A stretch of 64,000 bases of DNA. Origin: Aeromonas enteropelogenes (GTDB lineage: Bacteria; Pseudomonadota; Gammaproteobacteria; Enterobacterales; Aeromonadaceae). Of this stretch, positions 17,802-26,124 are shown in pieces; within the stretch, counting starts at the first letter, position 1, and each line of letters opens with the position of its first letter. The stretch spans positions 124,001 to 188,000 of the forward strand of contig NZ_CDCG01000004.1 of the NCBI RefSeq assembly GCF_000819845.1. The letters are read 5' to 3'. The position numbers were made by a program, and so were the translations under genes. A model generated the notes under the pieces. The model had not been told where the DNA came from, did no database searches, and was given only the letters and a program-made list of their open reading frames with translations.

Positions 17802-17818
17802 CTGGCGTGCTCTTTGCT
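17802..17818 (+). promoter_or_regulatory. Sigma-54 promoter upstream of lafX
   Basis: CTGGCGTGCTCTTTGCT matches TGGCAcG-N4-TTGCW with the exact GG-N10-GC spacing (GG at 17804-17805, GC at 17816-17817). The predicted start near 17829 leaves a leader of about 35 bases before lafX. This would let lafX-lafE-lafF-lafS-lafT-lafU be read as a separate LafK/sigma-54-dependent unit. Confidence 0.7.
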
Positions 17819-17863
17819 TAGCTCTGGGCATGTCAGCAAAAGAATCCCATTTGGTACCCATTT

Positions 17864-18208
17864 ATGTCCCTTGATACAGCACGACCCCTGTCCCCTCAGG
17901 AACAGGAGCGGTTGTCATTGCAAGTGCTCGGACTGGCGCGTCTGCTGTTGCAGCAGGCGCAGGCAGGGGAATGGGAAGTCCTGAAAGAGACGGATGCCAG
18001 GCTGGCCCGTTTTGCCAGCCAGATGGCGGACAAGCACCCGCAAAGCTGGGCGGCGATGGCCACCACGAGAGCAGAGGTCAGAGCCCTCTATCAGAGTGCC
18101 ATCACCCTTTGCCAGCACGAGACCGATCGCCTCAAGGGGGCGTGGCAGGCGCTCAATGGTCAGCGCGAGGGGTTGGCAGCCTATGACGAGGTACAACAAT
18201 GGCAATGA
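17864..18208 (+). CDS. lafX: LafX, presumed FliT-like chaperone
   Basis: 114 residues, wholly helical (repeated Leu/Ala/Gln/Glu, no membrane segment). It occupies the place of lafD/fliT in Vibrio lateral clusters, between FliS and FliK genes. Aeromonas lateral systems are known to have lafX here. FliT-type proteins chaperone FliD; that function is inferred from position and helix content, since no strong signature is visible. It follows a sigma-54 site and overlaps lafE by 10 bases. Confidence 0.75.
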   Translation: MSLDTARPLSPQEQERLSLQVLGLARLLLQQAQAGEWEVLKETDARLARFASQMADKHPQSWAAMATTRAEVRALYQSAITLCQHETDRLKGAWQALNGQREGLAAYDEVQQWQ

Positions 18209-19311
18209 TCCCGCTGGCGGGTGGTGAACTTGCACCGACCCGAGAGTCATTTGCGAAACACAGACTGAACCAGTCGTCGCAGGAGGGGGATGACTCCTAC
18301 CTGCAGGCGGATGCCCTGGCGCAGGAAGAGTTGCAGGCGGAGCCGGTGACTGGCTTCGTACAGGCCCCCGTGACCGATGAAGTGCAAGGGGAACAGCTGG
18401 AGGGGGCGAGCGAACAGTTGCAAGCATTCAGCCGCATGTTGCCCTCCTTCGTATTGCTGGAAGAGCGTATCCAGCAGTCGGCAAGCGGAGCCGCGTCTCC
18501 GATCCCGTCTCAGGGAGCCGTGCCGCCGGCACAGATGGTGGAAGAGGTTGCCCTGACCCAGCCACCGCTCTCGTTTCGTGGCCTGCAGCAGCGGACCCTG
18601 CTGGCTGAACAGGGGAGCGTCGCGTTCAGCAATGCTGCTCCCCAGCTCAAGGAGAGTGCCTTGCCCGGTCAGGATGCCTCTGCAGCCCCCGTGGCCGAGC
18701 AGGCGCGCGCCGCAGGGGATGGCAAGGGGGCTGTACGGGAAGGGGTGCAGGCCAGGCTGATCAGCACCCTGCAACCCATGCTCAATGCCCAGCCCCAGAC
18801 CGGCGAGCGGGAGCCGGTGGCGCTTGATCCGAAACTCATGGTGCTGCCGGCCAGCCAGCTGGCGCCGAGCAAGCCTGCCGAATACCAGTGGGCCCCGGTC
18901 AAGCTGCCGGACAATCAGGCCCAGTGGGGGCAGCAACTGATGAGCCTGCTTCATGACAAGGTCGAGCTGCAGGTGAACCAGCAGGTCAAGCAAGCGCATA
19001 TCCGGCTCGATCCTCCCGAGCTGGGTCGGCTGGAGTTGACCGTGCGGGTCGAGGGCGATCGCCTCAACGTGCAGCTCAATGCGACCAACCCCGCCGTGCG
19101 CGATGCCCTGATCCAGTCGATGGAGCGGCTGCGCATGAGCCTGGCTCCCCACCACTCTGGCGGCGTCGACGTCAATGTCGGCCAAGGGGGGGAGCAGAAC
19201 CCCAAACAGCGCTGGCAGGGAGACGAGATCCTGGCCGGACGCCAGCAGTGGCGCGATGAGCTGGAGCAGAGCGGCAAGAGCCGTCCCGATTGGTTGAATA
19301 CCCTGGTGTAA
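18199..19311 (+). CDS. lafE: Hook-length control protein LafE (FliK)
   Basis: 370 residues. FliK is exported during hook growth and switches the export apparatus from hook to filament substrates. The N-terminal two thirds is low-complexity Gln/Ala/Pro-rich ruler sequence. The C-terminal domain has the diagnostic QAHIRLDPPELGRLELTVRV stretch and DRLNVQLNATNPAVRDAL. It overlaps lafX by 10 bases and lafF follows 34 bases later. Confidence 0.93.
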   Translation: MAMIPLAGGELAPTRESFAKHRLNQSSQEGDDSYLQADALAQEELQAEPVTGFVQAPVTDEVQGEQLEGASEQLQAFSRMLPSFVLLEERIQQSASGAASPIPSQGAVPPAQMVEEVALTQPPLSFRGLQQRTLLAEQGSVAFSNAAPQLKESALPGQDASAAPVAEQARAAGDGKGAVREGVQARLISTLQPMLNAQPQTGEREPVALDPKLMVLPASQLAPSKPAEYQWAPVKLPDNQAQWGQQLMSLLHDKVELQVNQQVKQAHIRLDPPELGRLELTVRVEGDRLNVQLNATNPAVRDALIQSMERLRMSLAPHHSGGVDVNVGQGGEQNPKQRWQGDEILAGRQQWRDELEQSGKSRPDWLNTLV

Positions 19312-19345
19312 CCGTTGCCTTCAGGTAAAGAGAGAGTGGATTGAT

Positions 19346-19807
19346 ATGATTCGGCGAGTGATGAAGTGGTTGATGATAGTCGTGCTGGCGATCGTCTTGC
19401 TGGCCGCCCTGGCTTATGGTGCTTATCTCAAGCGCGATCTGATCGCCGTCTGGCTGGGGCTGGAAGAGCCCAAACCCGAGTTGAGCGAAAAGCCGCTGTT
19501 CAAGCCGCTGGATCGGTTCGTAATAAGCCTGGAGGGGGATTCCCAGTCCCACTACCTGGTGCTGGAGCTGGCGCTGGTGACCCATAATCCCGCCCAGCTG
19601 GAGGAGCTGCGTATGCTCAACCCGCTTATCCGCAACGCCATGGTGCAGTACTTCAGTCATCGCTCCAATGACGATGTCCAGAAGGAGCTCAAGGATATCA
19701 CTGCCTTGCAGACCTCCCTGCTGGGCAAACTGGTCACAACCCTGCAGAGCTATGGCTACAAGCCCTATCTCGACGAGGTGCTGATCACCAAGGTACTGGT
19801 GCAGTAA
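19346..19807 (+). CDS. lafF: Basal-body protein LafF (FliL)
   Basis: 153 residues with one N-terminal membrane helix (residues about 6-26, MKWLMIVVLAIVLLAALAYG) and a periplasmic domain, the FliL layout. FliL surrounds the stator and supports torque under load, important for swarming. The C-terminal KLVTTLQSYGYKPYLDEVLI and final TKVLVQ fit the stomatin-like FliL domain. Directly precedes lafS. Confidence 0.92.
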   Translation: MIRRVMKWLMIVVLAIVLLAALAYGAYLKRDLIAVWLGLEEPKPELSEKPLFKPLDRFVISLEGDSQSHYLVLELALVTHNPAQLEELRMLNPLIRNAMVQYFSHRSNDDVQKELKDITALQTSLLGKLVTTLQSYGYKPYLDEVLITKVLVQ

Positions 19808-19813
19808 CCCCTC

Positions 19814-20524
19814 ATGATCGACTCCGCCTGGGATATGCAGCACGAGTTCGGCACCAGTGCGCCGGCCACGAGCGAACAGACCATCCTCACCCGTTATCTG
19901 CCGCTGGTTAAGCGTGCCGCCAGCCACCTGCGCAGTCAGGTGACGGCCGCCTTCGACCAGGAAGACATGGAGCAGGTCGGCATGATGGGGCTGCTGGAGG
20001 CCTGGCGTCGCTACGGCAGTGAGCCGGATGCCCAGTTTGAGAGCTATGCGTTCAAGCGGATCCGTGGCGCTATGCTGGACGAGTTGCGCAGGCTCGACTG
20101 GCGCCCTCGTCAACTGCGCCAGCAGGTTCATGGCCACAACCAGATGCAGCGGGAGCTGCACAACCGCCTGGGGCGCGTGCCGACGGAACAGGAGTTGGCA
20201 CAGGCCCTCGACTGCTCCGTCGACGAGGTGCGCCAGCTGGCCTATGCCAGTCAGGCGGAGGCTCTGCAGAGCCTCGAGGACTGGCTCGAAAACGGTGGCC
20301 GGGCTCCGGCCGCCGAGTCGGATGACACGGATCTCGCCATGACCATCAGCAAGGTGCTCAAGTCGCTGGACAAGCGCGAGCAGTTGCTGCTCTCCCTCTA
20401 CTACCAGCACGAACTGAACATGAAAGAGATTGCGCTGGTGCTCGGGCTCACGGAATCCAGAGTTTGTCAGCTGCACAAGCAATGCGTGCTTCAGCTAAAG
20501 CAGAGACTGGTCGACTCCATATAA
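19814..20524 (+). CDS. lafS: Lateral sigma-28 factor LafS (FliA)
   Basis: 236 residues, normal for FliA-type sigma factors. It should transcribe late lateral genes such as lafA and be inhibited by the FlgM at 2294-2569. Region 2 is clear (LTRYLPLVKRAASHLRSQV, then FESYAFKRIRGAMLDELRRL, DWRPR). Region 3 is NRLGRVPTEQELAQALD and region 4 has the helix-turn-helix (MKEIALVLGLTESRVCQLH). It lies 6 bases after lafF. Confidence 0.96.
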   Translation: MIDSAWDMQHEFGTSAPATSEQTILTRYLPLVKRAASHLRSQVTAAFDQEDMEQVGMMGLLEAWRRYGSEPDAQFESYAFKRIRGAMLDELRRLDWRPRQLRQQVHGHNQMQRELHNRLGRVPTEQELAQALDCSVDEVRQLAYASQAEALQSLEDWLENGGRAPAAESDDTDLAMTISKVLKSLDKREQLLLSLYYQHELNMKEIALVLGLTESRVCQLHKQCVLQLKQRLVDSI

Positions 20525-20576
20525 GTAGTCTCTTTCCCCTGGCGGGTGGGGTTCGTTCAATTGTGCGGGAGCATTC

Positions 20577-21434
20577 ATGCAAAAACAGATCGGCATCGGT
20601 GTCACTTTAATATGTGTGCTGGGAGGCTTCATGATGGCCGGGGGCAACCCGATCGCGCTGTGGCAGCCTTCGGAACTCATCATCATTATTGGCGCGGCGG
20701 CTGGCTCCATGTTTCTGGGCAACTCCAAGGAGGTGATGCATGAGATGTGGCGGCAGATCAAACAGTGCTTCAAGCCGAACAAGGAAGAGAAAGAGGTCTA
20801 CCGCGAGCTGCTGACCCTGATGCACCAACTGCTGGAAGAGACCCGCAGCAAGGGGATGAAGGCCCTCGATGAACACATTGAGAATCCCCAGCAGAGCTCG
20901 GTGTTTTTGATGTATCCCCAGGTTTCTGAAGATCCCCAGCTGCTCGGCTTCATCGTCGAGAACCTGCGCCTGCTGGGGATGGGCAAGATCACTCCTCACG
21001 AGCTCGATACCCTGTTGGAGCAGGAGATCATGGCCATCGAGGAAGACATGCTCAAGCCGGCGCATGCCCTGCACAAGACCGGCGAGGCATGCCCGGGCTT
21101 TGGCATTCTGGCGGCGGTCATGGGGATCATCATCACCATGCAGCAGCTGGACGGTCCGCTCAGCAACATAGGCGTGCATGTGGCTGCCGCGCTGGTCGGC
21201 ACCTTCCTCGGCATCTTCTTCTGTTACTGCCTGCTCGAACCCCTCAGCAACGCCATGGAAGAGATGGTCAAGCGTCGCATCGGCCTGCTGATGTGCATCA
21301 AGTCCATTCTGCTGGCCCAGTTGCGCGGCAAGACTCCCCTGCTGGCGGTGGATTCCGGTCGCAAGATCCTGGAGCCTGAGGTCAAGCCCAGCTTCCTTGA
21401 GCTGGAAGACTGGGTGACCAACAGGGCGATGTAA
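20577..21434 (+). CDS. lafT: Lateral stator protein LafT (MotA)
   Basis: 285 residues with four membrane helices (about 5-22, 32-50, 170-190, 200-222) and a large cytoplasmic loop, the MotA plan. The loop contains KGMKALDEHIENPQQSSVF, and the third-fourth helix region reads CPGFGILAAVMGIIITMQQL with the conserved Pro. LafT forms the ion channel with LafU; lateral motors of Aeromonas and Vibrio are proton-driven. GGGAG precedes the ATG; its stop overlaps lafU by one base. Confidence 0.95.
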   Translation: MQKQIGIGVTLICVLGGFMMAGGNPIALWQPSELIIIIGAAAGSMFLGNSKEVMHEMWRQIKQCFKPNKEEKEVYRELLTLMHQLLEETRSKGMKALDEHIENPQQSSVFLMYPQVSEDPQLLGFIVENLRLLGMGKITPHELDTLLEQEIMAIEEDMLKPAHALHKTGEACPGFGILAAVMGIIITMQQLDGPLSNIGVHVAAALVGTFLGIFFCYCLLEPLSNAMEEMVKRRIGLLMCIKSILLAQLRGKTPLLAVDSGRKILEPEVKPSFLELEDWVTNRAM

Positions 21435-22387
21435 TGCGCAATCACGAACAGATCATCGTCAAGCGCCAGCAGCGTCGCAACACCGGTCCCAAGAGCGGGG
21501 GCGCCTGGAAGGTTGCCTTCGCCGATTTCACCCTGGCCATGATGGCCTTCTTCATGGTGCTCTGGATCCTGGCCGTCTCCAACCAGGAGGAGCGGGAAGT
21601 GGTGGCCAGTCGTCTGCGTGACTACAGCATCATGGACAGCGAGGCGAACCCTTTCGATATCAGAAACAGCCCCTACCCGGTCGATCTCGGGGGCAATCCC
21701 TCCGTGCTTGACGAAGTCATGCCCAAATACCAGACCGAAGGCCAGCCGATGCCGAGACATATCTCGGGCAACAGGAGCATTTTCTCGGATGAAGGCAAGA
21801 ACGGCTACGAGAGCCTGCTGGTCGGCAAGATCGAAGGGGAAGCACAGATGAAACAGCTGGCCGGTTTCATCGGCTCGCTGGCGGATGAGGTGCAGGCCAA
21901 GAACAACCTTGAACTGCAGCTGGTGCCACAGGGATTGCGGATCCTGATCCGGGACGACGAGCAGCGAGAGATGTACAGCCGCGGCAGCGCGCGTATCACC
22001 CCCTTCTTCCGCCACATGCTGCTGGCACTGGCACCCGTGTTCCAGCGCATCGAGAACAAGATCATGATTTCGGGCCACACCGACAGCACCCCCTTTGCGG
22101 GCGACAACTACAGCAACTGGGAGTTGTCGTCGGATCGCGCCATGATGGCGAGACGGGTACTGCAGGCAGGCGGTATGCCACCCGATCGGGTTGGCCAGGT
22201 AAGCGCCATGTCGGATACCATGCTGGAAGATCGGGCGAATCCCCACAGCAGCCAGAATCGCCGTATCGAATTGCTGATCATGACGACCCAGGCGGAAAAC
22301 AGCCTGAAACAACTGTTCAGTTCCCAAACCCAGGCTGCTGCCCAGCAGGCCAAGGATGCCCTTAACCATGGAAATTCAAGAAACTGA
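21434..22387 (+). CDS. lafU: Lateral stator protein LafU (MotB)
   Basis: 317 residues. The single membrane helix FADFTLAMMAFFMVLWILAV contains the essential channel Asp at about residue 31 and resembles proton-type MotB. The C-terminal OmpA-like peptidoglycan-binding domain is visible (MISGHTDSTPFAGDNYSNWE, then LSSDRAMMARRVL and SQNRRIELLI). It overlaps lafT by one base and the PilZ-like gene by up to 32 bases. Confidence 0.95.
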   Translation: MRNHEQIIVKRQQRRNTGPKSGGAWKVAFADFTLAMMAFFMVLWILAVSNQEEREVVASRLRDYSIMDSEANPFDIRNSPYPVDLGGNPSVLDEVMPKYQTEGQPMPRHISGNRSIFSDEGKNGYESLLVGKIEGEAQMKQLAGFIGSLADEVQAKNNLELQLVPQGLRILIRDDEQREMYSRGSARITPFFRHMLLALAPVFQRIENKIMISGHTDSTPFAGDNYSNWELSSDRAMMARRVLQAGGMPPDRVGQVSAMSDTMLEDRANPHSSQNRRIELLIMTTQAENSLKQLFSSQTQAAAQQAKDALNHGNSRN

Positions 22388-22829
22388 TCTGTTGTTTCAA
22401 AACAGCAGTGATGATCCCAGACGCAAGCTGCCGCGCTGGTACCTGCACGACGGCACCACGCCGCTGGAGTCACAGAGCTGCGGTATCGCGGCCCGTCTGC
22501 TGGTATCGGGCCTGTTGTTTGACCGCAGCATAGGTCGGGCGGTGATCAAGGATCTGGGGCCGGGAGGCGTCGGATTTCTTGCGCCGGCCCGCTTCGAGTT
22601 GCCCGAACAGGTGACCCTGAAGCTGGCTCCCGCCATGACCCTGACCTGCCATATCACTCATCGCCGGGGTATCGGCCGTTACCTGCGTTTCTATGGCGCC
22701 CGCTGGAGCGAGCCCGAACAGGTGGATCTGGCTCCCTTGCTCAGCCACTGGCGCCATTGCTTCAGGGCGCTCAGAACAGAGGCCGCGTCTGACCCATCCC
22801 CAACGGATCCGGAGAAGGGAGCAGCCTGA
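22356..22829 (+). CDS. PilZ-like protein at the end of the lateral motor operon
   Basis: 157 residues from the ATG at 22356, or 153 from the ATG at 22368; both lie inside the lafU 3' end, so translation is probably coupled. The core VIKDLGPGGVGFLAPARFEL followed by a beta-barrel-like stretch (TLKLAPAMTLTCHITHRRGI, YLRFYGARW) fits a PilZ domain. An Arg-rich RRKLPR segment near residue 22 could be the c-di-GMP RxxxR arm. The usual (D/N)xSxxG reads DLGPGG, with Gly in place of Ser, so ligand binding is uncertain. Inference: a YcgR-like brake or regulator of the LafT/LafU motor. Its 3' end overlaps the convergent transglycosylase gene by 59 bases. Confidence 0.75.
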   Translation: MPLTMEIQETDLLFQNSSDDPRRKLPRWYLHDGTTPLESQSCGIAARLLVSGLLFDRSIGRAVIKDLGPGGVGFLAPARFELPEQVTLKLAPAMTLTCHITHRRGIGRYLRFYGARWSEPEQVDLAPLLSHWRHCFRALRTEAASDPSPTDPEKGAA

Positions 22830-23796
22830 TCTCGCTGCGGGTCATGTCCAATCCCCGGGCCGCCCGCAGCAACAAGGGATCGTGCAGACTCTCGAGGGAG
22901 ACCGCTTTTCTCTCCTGCGGCCGGACTGGTTGTCCGGCGACCATGACTTTCTCTTCCTTGCGATATACCACAGGACAGTTGCCGATGCCGCTGGCCTCTG
23001 GCAGTTGCCAGGCCGGGTTCCAGCGCAGTGCCTGGTTCATCGAGATGCCTTTTGCCGAAGCCCACGCCATGAGGGAGCAATTGGCGACTCTCTGGAATAC
23101 CTGCACATCGGATCCTGCTTGCCAGGGCGGCAGTTGCAACTGGAAACGTTCGGCCCGGTCGAGCAGATTGGCGAGCGCGACGAACCGCGCCACATATAGC
23201 CGGGTTTCGGTCGGCAGGTCCAGTTCCCAGACGTTGCGGCTCTCCGCCCTCATGACCGCTTTCAAGACACGCCCCTCGCCGGCGTTATAGGCCGCCAGCG
23301 CCAGCAGCCAGTTTTCACCGAAGAAACGATAGAGCCAGCCCAGATAAGTGAGGGCTGCCTCGGTAGCCAGCGGGAGCGAGTAGCGACCATCGAACTCGCG
23401 GGTGATGGGCACGGAAAAACGGGTCGCCGTGTCCGGCATCAACTGCCATGGGCCCGCTGCGCCGGCGGCGGAGACGACATCGAGGCGATAGCTGCTCTCA
23501 ATCAGGGGAACAAACGCCAGCAAGGGGGGAAGATGGCGGTTTTTGACCTGCTCGGATATCCAGCGGATCACGGGTTGGTTGTCCGCCAGTCGGCGCTGCA
23601 AATAGGATTTCTGCTTCAGCAGATATTCGTGCTGCTGGGCAACCAGAGTCGCTCCTTCCCCCTGGATCGGGGCAGGAAAGCCGCTTTGCCAGTGATATTT
23701 ATCGTAAGCGAGACAAACTGAAGAGAATAAAAATAGTCCCAGGGCCAGATACAATCTTGGGAATGTCATTTTCTGTTGCCGGGGAAATGCAGGCAT
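22771..23796 (-). CDS. SLT-type membrane-bound lytic transglycosylase (MltD-like)
   Basis: 341 residues from the ATG at 23796, or 332 from 23769, where the signal peptide begins (MTFPRLYLALGLFLFSSVCL). The goose-lysozyme/SLT catalytic domain is clear: catalytic Glu in FVPLIESSYR, then AAGAAGPWQLMPDTATRF, YSLPLATEAALTYL and LALAAYNAGEGRV. The order resembles MltD, but no typical LysM repeats are evident in the C-terminal 100 residues. It cleaves peptidoglycan glycan strands to 1,6-anhydro ends. Position beside the lateral cluster raises the idea that it serves rod penetration, since FlgJ here has no muramidase domain. It converges with the PilZ-like gene. Confidence 0.88.
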   Translation of the reverse strand: MPAFPRQQKMTFPRLYLALGLFLFSSVCLAYDKYHWQSGFPAPIQGEGATLVAQQHEYLLKQKSYLQRRLADNQPVIRWISEQVKNRHLPPLLAFVPLIESSYRLDVVSAAGAAGPWQLMPDTATRFSVPITREFDGRYSLPLATEAALTYLGWLYRFFGENWLLALAAYNAGEGRVLKAVMRAESRNVWELDLPTETRLYVARFVALANLLDRAERFQLQLPPWQAGSDVQVFQRVANCSLMAWASAKGISMNQALRWNPAWQLPEASGIGNCPVVYRKEEKVMVAGQPVRPQERKAVSLESLHDPLLLRAARGLDMTRSEIRLLPSPDPLGMGQTRPLF

Positions 23797-23874
23797 AATG
23801 GAAAAAACATGATATATCTCAACAGTTTTTGATGGGTTTAGTCGCTAGGTCATGTGGAGTCAAGGATGTAAAAC

Positions 23875-24171
23875 ATGATAGCACGAGTCAAAAAGTCACC
23901 CAAAGCGGGGAAAATAATCCAGAAGTTCCTGCTCTACCTGATCCTCGCCAATTTTGTATTGATGGGGCTGTACATCTGGCATGCCGGTGAACTGACTCTG
24001 GGTGTGAATATCCTGCTCACCCTGCTGCTGATTGTGTACAACTTGTTGCTCTGCCAGCTGGTGTGCCTGCGAGCCCGCCGTTTCAGTGATAGTTACATCA
24101 TTTATCCGGTCGTAGGCGTAAGCATTATTTTGTGTGCAGTCGTATTGTTCCGCTTCATTATTGCGCCATGA
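23875..24171 (+). CDS. Small inner-membrane protein, unknown function
   Basis: 98 residues with a basic N terminus (RVKKSPKAGK) and three predicted membrane helices (about 18-36, 41-64, 74-95). No known family signature. AAGGA lies 8 bases before the ATG, so expression is credible. It stands alone between the transglycosylase and the mraZ operon, in a less GC-rich stretch than its neighbours. The Cys residues lie within or next to the helices and suggest no metal site. Confidence 0.7.
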   Translation: MIARVKKSPKAGKIIQKFLLYLILANFVLMGLYIWHAGELTLGVNILLTLLLIVYNLLLCQLVCLRARRFSDSYIIYPVVGVSIILCAVVLFRFIIAP

Positions 24172-24302
24172 GTGGTCGCGACTTCCTTGGCAAAAATTAA
24201 TCTTCACCGGTTTCCAAATAAATAACTTGTGAAAAATCAACTCATTTAATCGGCACTACGGAAACGCCGCGTCAATATGTTCCCCCTGTCCTATCTCCTT
24301 GC

Positions 24303-24330
24303 TTGAAAAGCCCCCTGCACGTCCTTAAAC
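24303..24330 (+). promoter_or_regulatory. Putative mraZ operon promoter
   Basis: TTGAAA and TTAAAC separated by 16 bases, ending 6 bases before the first MraZ box. The -10 match is weak; placement directly upstream of the operator, as in the E. coli mra promoter, is the main support. Confidence 0.4.
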
Positions 24331-24336
24331 TTCAGG

Positions 24337-24360
24337 GTGGGGAAAAGTGGATCAAAGTGG
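24337..24360 (+). promoter_or_regulatory. MraZ operator: three GTGG direct repeats
   Basis: GTGG occurs at 24337, 24347 and 24357, exactly one helical turn apart (GTGGGGAAAA, GTGGATCAAA, GTGGTT). This is the arrangement MraZ binds ahead of its own operon in E. coli, where it acts as a repressor. Confidence 0.8.
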
Positions 24361-24408
24361 TTTTTAGAGGGGCATCCAGCCACTCATTTACCTTTCAGGG
24401 ACTTCAAT

Positions 24409-24867
24409 TTGTTGCGTGGCGCTCACGCCATCAGCCTGGACAGCAAAGGGCGATTGGCGATTCCGACCAAATTTCGTGACTGGCTGCGCTCCGAGTGCGA
24501 CGGCCAGCTGGTCTGCACCATCGATATTGCCCACCCCTGTCTGCTCCTTTATCCCCTGACCGAATGGGAAGAGGTCGAGCGCAAGCTCAGGACCCTTTCC
24601 AGCATGCACCCCCAGGAGCGCCGCTTGCAGCGCCTGCTGCTGGGACATGCCACCGAATGCGAGCTGGACGGCAATGGCCGTCTGCTGCTCAGCCAGCCGC
24701 TGCGCAACCACGCCGGGCTGGACAAGAAGATCATGCTGGTGGGCCAGCTCAACAAGTTTGAGTTGTGGGATGAAGCCCGCTGGCAGCAACAGGTCAATGA
24801 CGACATCTTGGGACTGCCCGAGGACGATTGGGCAAGCTCGCCACGACTACAGGATTTCTCTTTATAA
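24409..24867 (+). CDS. mraZ: Transcriptional regulator MraZ
   Basis: 152 residues from the TTG at 24409, the same length as E. coli MraZ. The protein then begins [20 protein letters not shown], and AGGGA lies 7 bases upstream. A GTG at 24337 in the same frame gives a 24-residue extension, but it lies in the operator and is rejected. Two SpoVT/AbrB-like halves each carry the DSKGR-type motif ([20 protein letters not shown]). MraZ forms a ring and binds GTGG repeats to control the division and cell-wall cluster. rsmH starts on the base after its stop. Confidence 0.95.
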   Translation: MLRGAHAISLDSKGRLAIPTKFRDWLRSECDGQLVCTIDIAHPCLLLYPLTEWEEVERKLRTLSSMHPQERRLQRLLLGHATECELDGNGRLLLSQPLRNHAGLDKKIMLVGQLNKFELWDEARWQQQVNDDILGLPEDDWASSPRLQDFSL

Positions 24868-25806
24868 ATGACCCAAGCCGCTGAACACATCACAGTGCTG
24901 TTGCACGAAGCCGTCGAAGGTCTGGCCATCAAGCCGGACGGTGTCTACGTCGATGGTACTTTTGGCCGTGGTGGTCATTCTCGCCTGATCCTCCAGCATC
25001 TGGGCCCCAATGGCCGGCTGATCGCCATCGACCGTGATCCCCAGGCTATTGCCGAAGCGGCCAAGATCCAGGATCCCCGCTTCGAGATCGTGCATGGCCC
25101 CTTCTCCGGCATCACCGGCTATTTGACAGAGCGTGGCCTGCTGGGCAAGGTCGACGGCTTCCTGCTCGACCTGGGCGTCTCTTCTCCCCAGCTGGATGAC
25201 GCCGAGCGCGGCTTCAGCTTCATGAAAGATGGCCCCCTCGACATGCGGATGGACCCCACCACGGGCCAGAGCGCCGCCGAGTGGTTGGCCAAGGCCGACG
25301 TGGATGACATCGCCTGGGTATTGAAGACCTTCGGCGAGGAGCGCTTTGCCAAGAAGATCGCCCGCGCCATCGTGCACGATCGGGTCACCGAACCCTATGT
25401 GCGCACCCGCCAGCTGGCGGAGATGATTGCCCGGGTCAATCCCAGCAAGGAGAAGGGCAAGCACGCCGCAACCCGCAGCTTCCAGGCTATTCGCATCTAT
25501 ATCAACAGCGAGCTGGACGAGATTGAAACCGCGCTGAATGGCGCGCTGGAGGTGCTGGCACCTCATGGCCGCCTGTCGGTGATCAGCTTTCACTCTCTGG
25601 AAGATCGGCTGGTCAAGCATTTCATCCGCAAGCACGAGAAAGGGCCGGAGGTGCCGCACGGCATCCCGCTCACCGAGGCGCAGCTGGCGGGTGGCCGCAA
25701 GTTGAAGTCGGTCGGCAAGGCGCTCAAGCCTTCCGATCATGAAGTCTCTGAAAACACCCGGTCACGCAGCTCGGTGCTGCGGGTGGCCGAGCGTCTGGCG
25801 GATTAA
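24868..25806 (+). CDS. rsmH: 16S rRNA m4C1402 methyltransferase RsmH
   Basis: 312 residues, normal for RsmH (MraW). It N4-methylates C1402 of 16S rRNA using S-adenosylmethionine. The SAM-binding motif [17 protein letters not shown] lies near residue 27. Other family motifs are [18 protein letters not shown] and [17 protein letters not shown]. It is the second gene of the dcw cluster and is followed 3 bases later by ftsL. Confidence 0.97.
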   Translation: MTQAAEHITVLLHEAVEGLAIKPDGVYVDGTFGRGGHSRLILQHLGPNGRLIAIDRDPQAIAEAAKIQDPRFEIVHGPFSGITGYLTERGLLGKVDGFLLDLGVSSPQLDDAERGFSFMKDGPLDMRMDPTTGQSAAEWLAKADVDDIAWVLKTFGEERFAKKIARAIVHDRVTEPYVRTRQLAEMIARVNPSKEKGKHAATRSFQAIRIYINSELDEIETALNGALEVLAPHGRLSVISFHSLEDRLVKHFIRKHEKGPEVPHGIPLTEAQLAGGRKLKSVGKALKPSDHEVSENTRSRSSVLRVAERLAD

Positions 25807-25809
25807 ACC

Positions 25810-26124
25810 ATGAGTGAGGTGCGCGTTCATCTGGCCAAGGAGATCGCAAGCGATCTCTGGCGGCACAAGTTGCAGATTTTTCTGTCGGTCGCCGTGCTGG
25901 TGACCGCCTTTGCCGTGATCCTGGTGACCAACATGACTCGCGGCCTGACCGCCAAGCAGAACGATCTGATGGCGGAAGAGGATCGCCTCAACATCGAGTG
26001 GCGTCACCTCCTGCTTGAACAGGGCACTTTGGCGGAACACTCCCGGGTGGCGAGTCTGGCCATGGACAAGTTGCAGATGGCTCGCCCGCTGGTGACCACC
26101 GAGAAGGTAATAACCCAACCATGA
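25810..26124 (+). CDS. ftsL: Cell division protein FtsL
   Basis: 104 residues with one membrane helix (about 18-38, LQIFLSVAVLVTAFAVILVT) and a periplasmic leucine-zipper-like segment (RLNIEWRHLLLEQGTLAEHS). FtsL forms the FtsQLB complex that activates FtsWI. The family varies in sequence; topology, size and place between rsmH and ftsI decide the call. ATGA overlap with ftsI. Confidence 0.93.
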   Translation: MSEVRVHLAKEIASDLWRHKLQIFLSVAVLVTAFAVILVTNMTRGLTAKQNDLMAEEDRLNIEWRHLLLEQGTLAEHSRVASLAMDKLQMARPLVTTEKVITQP

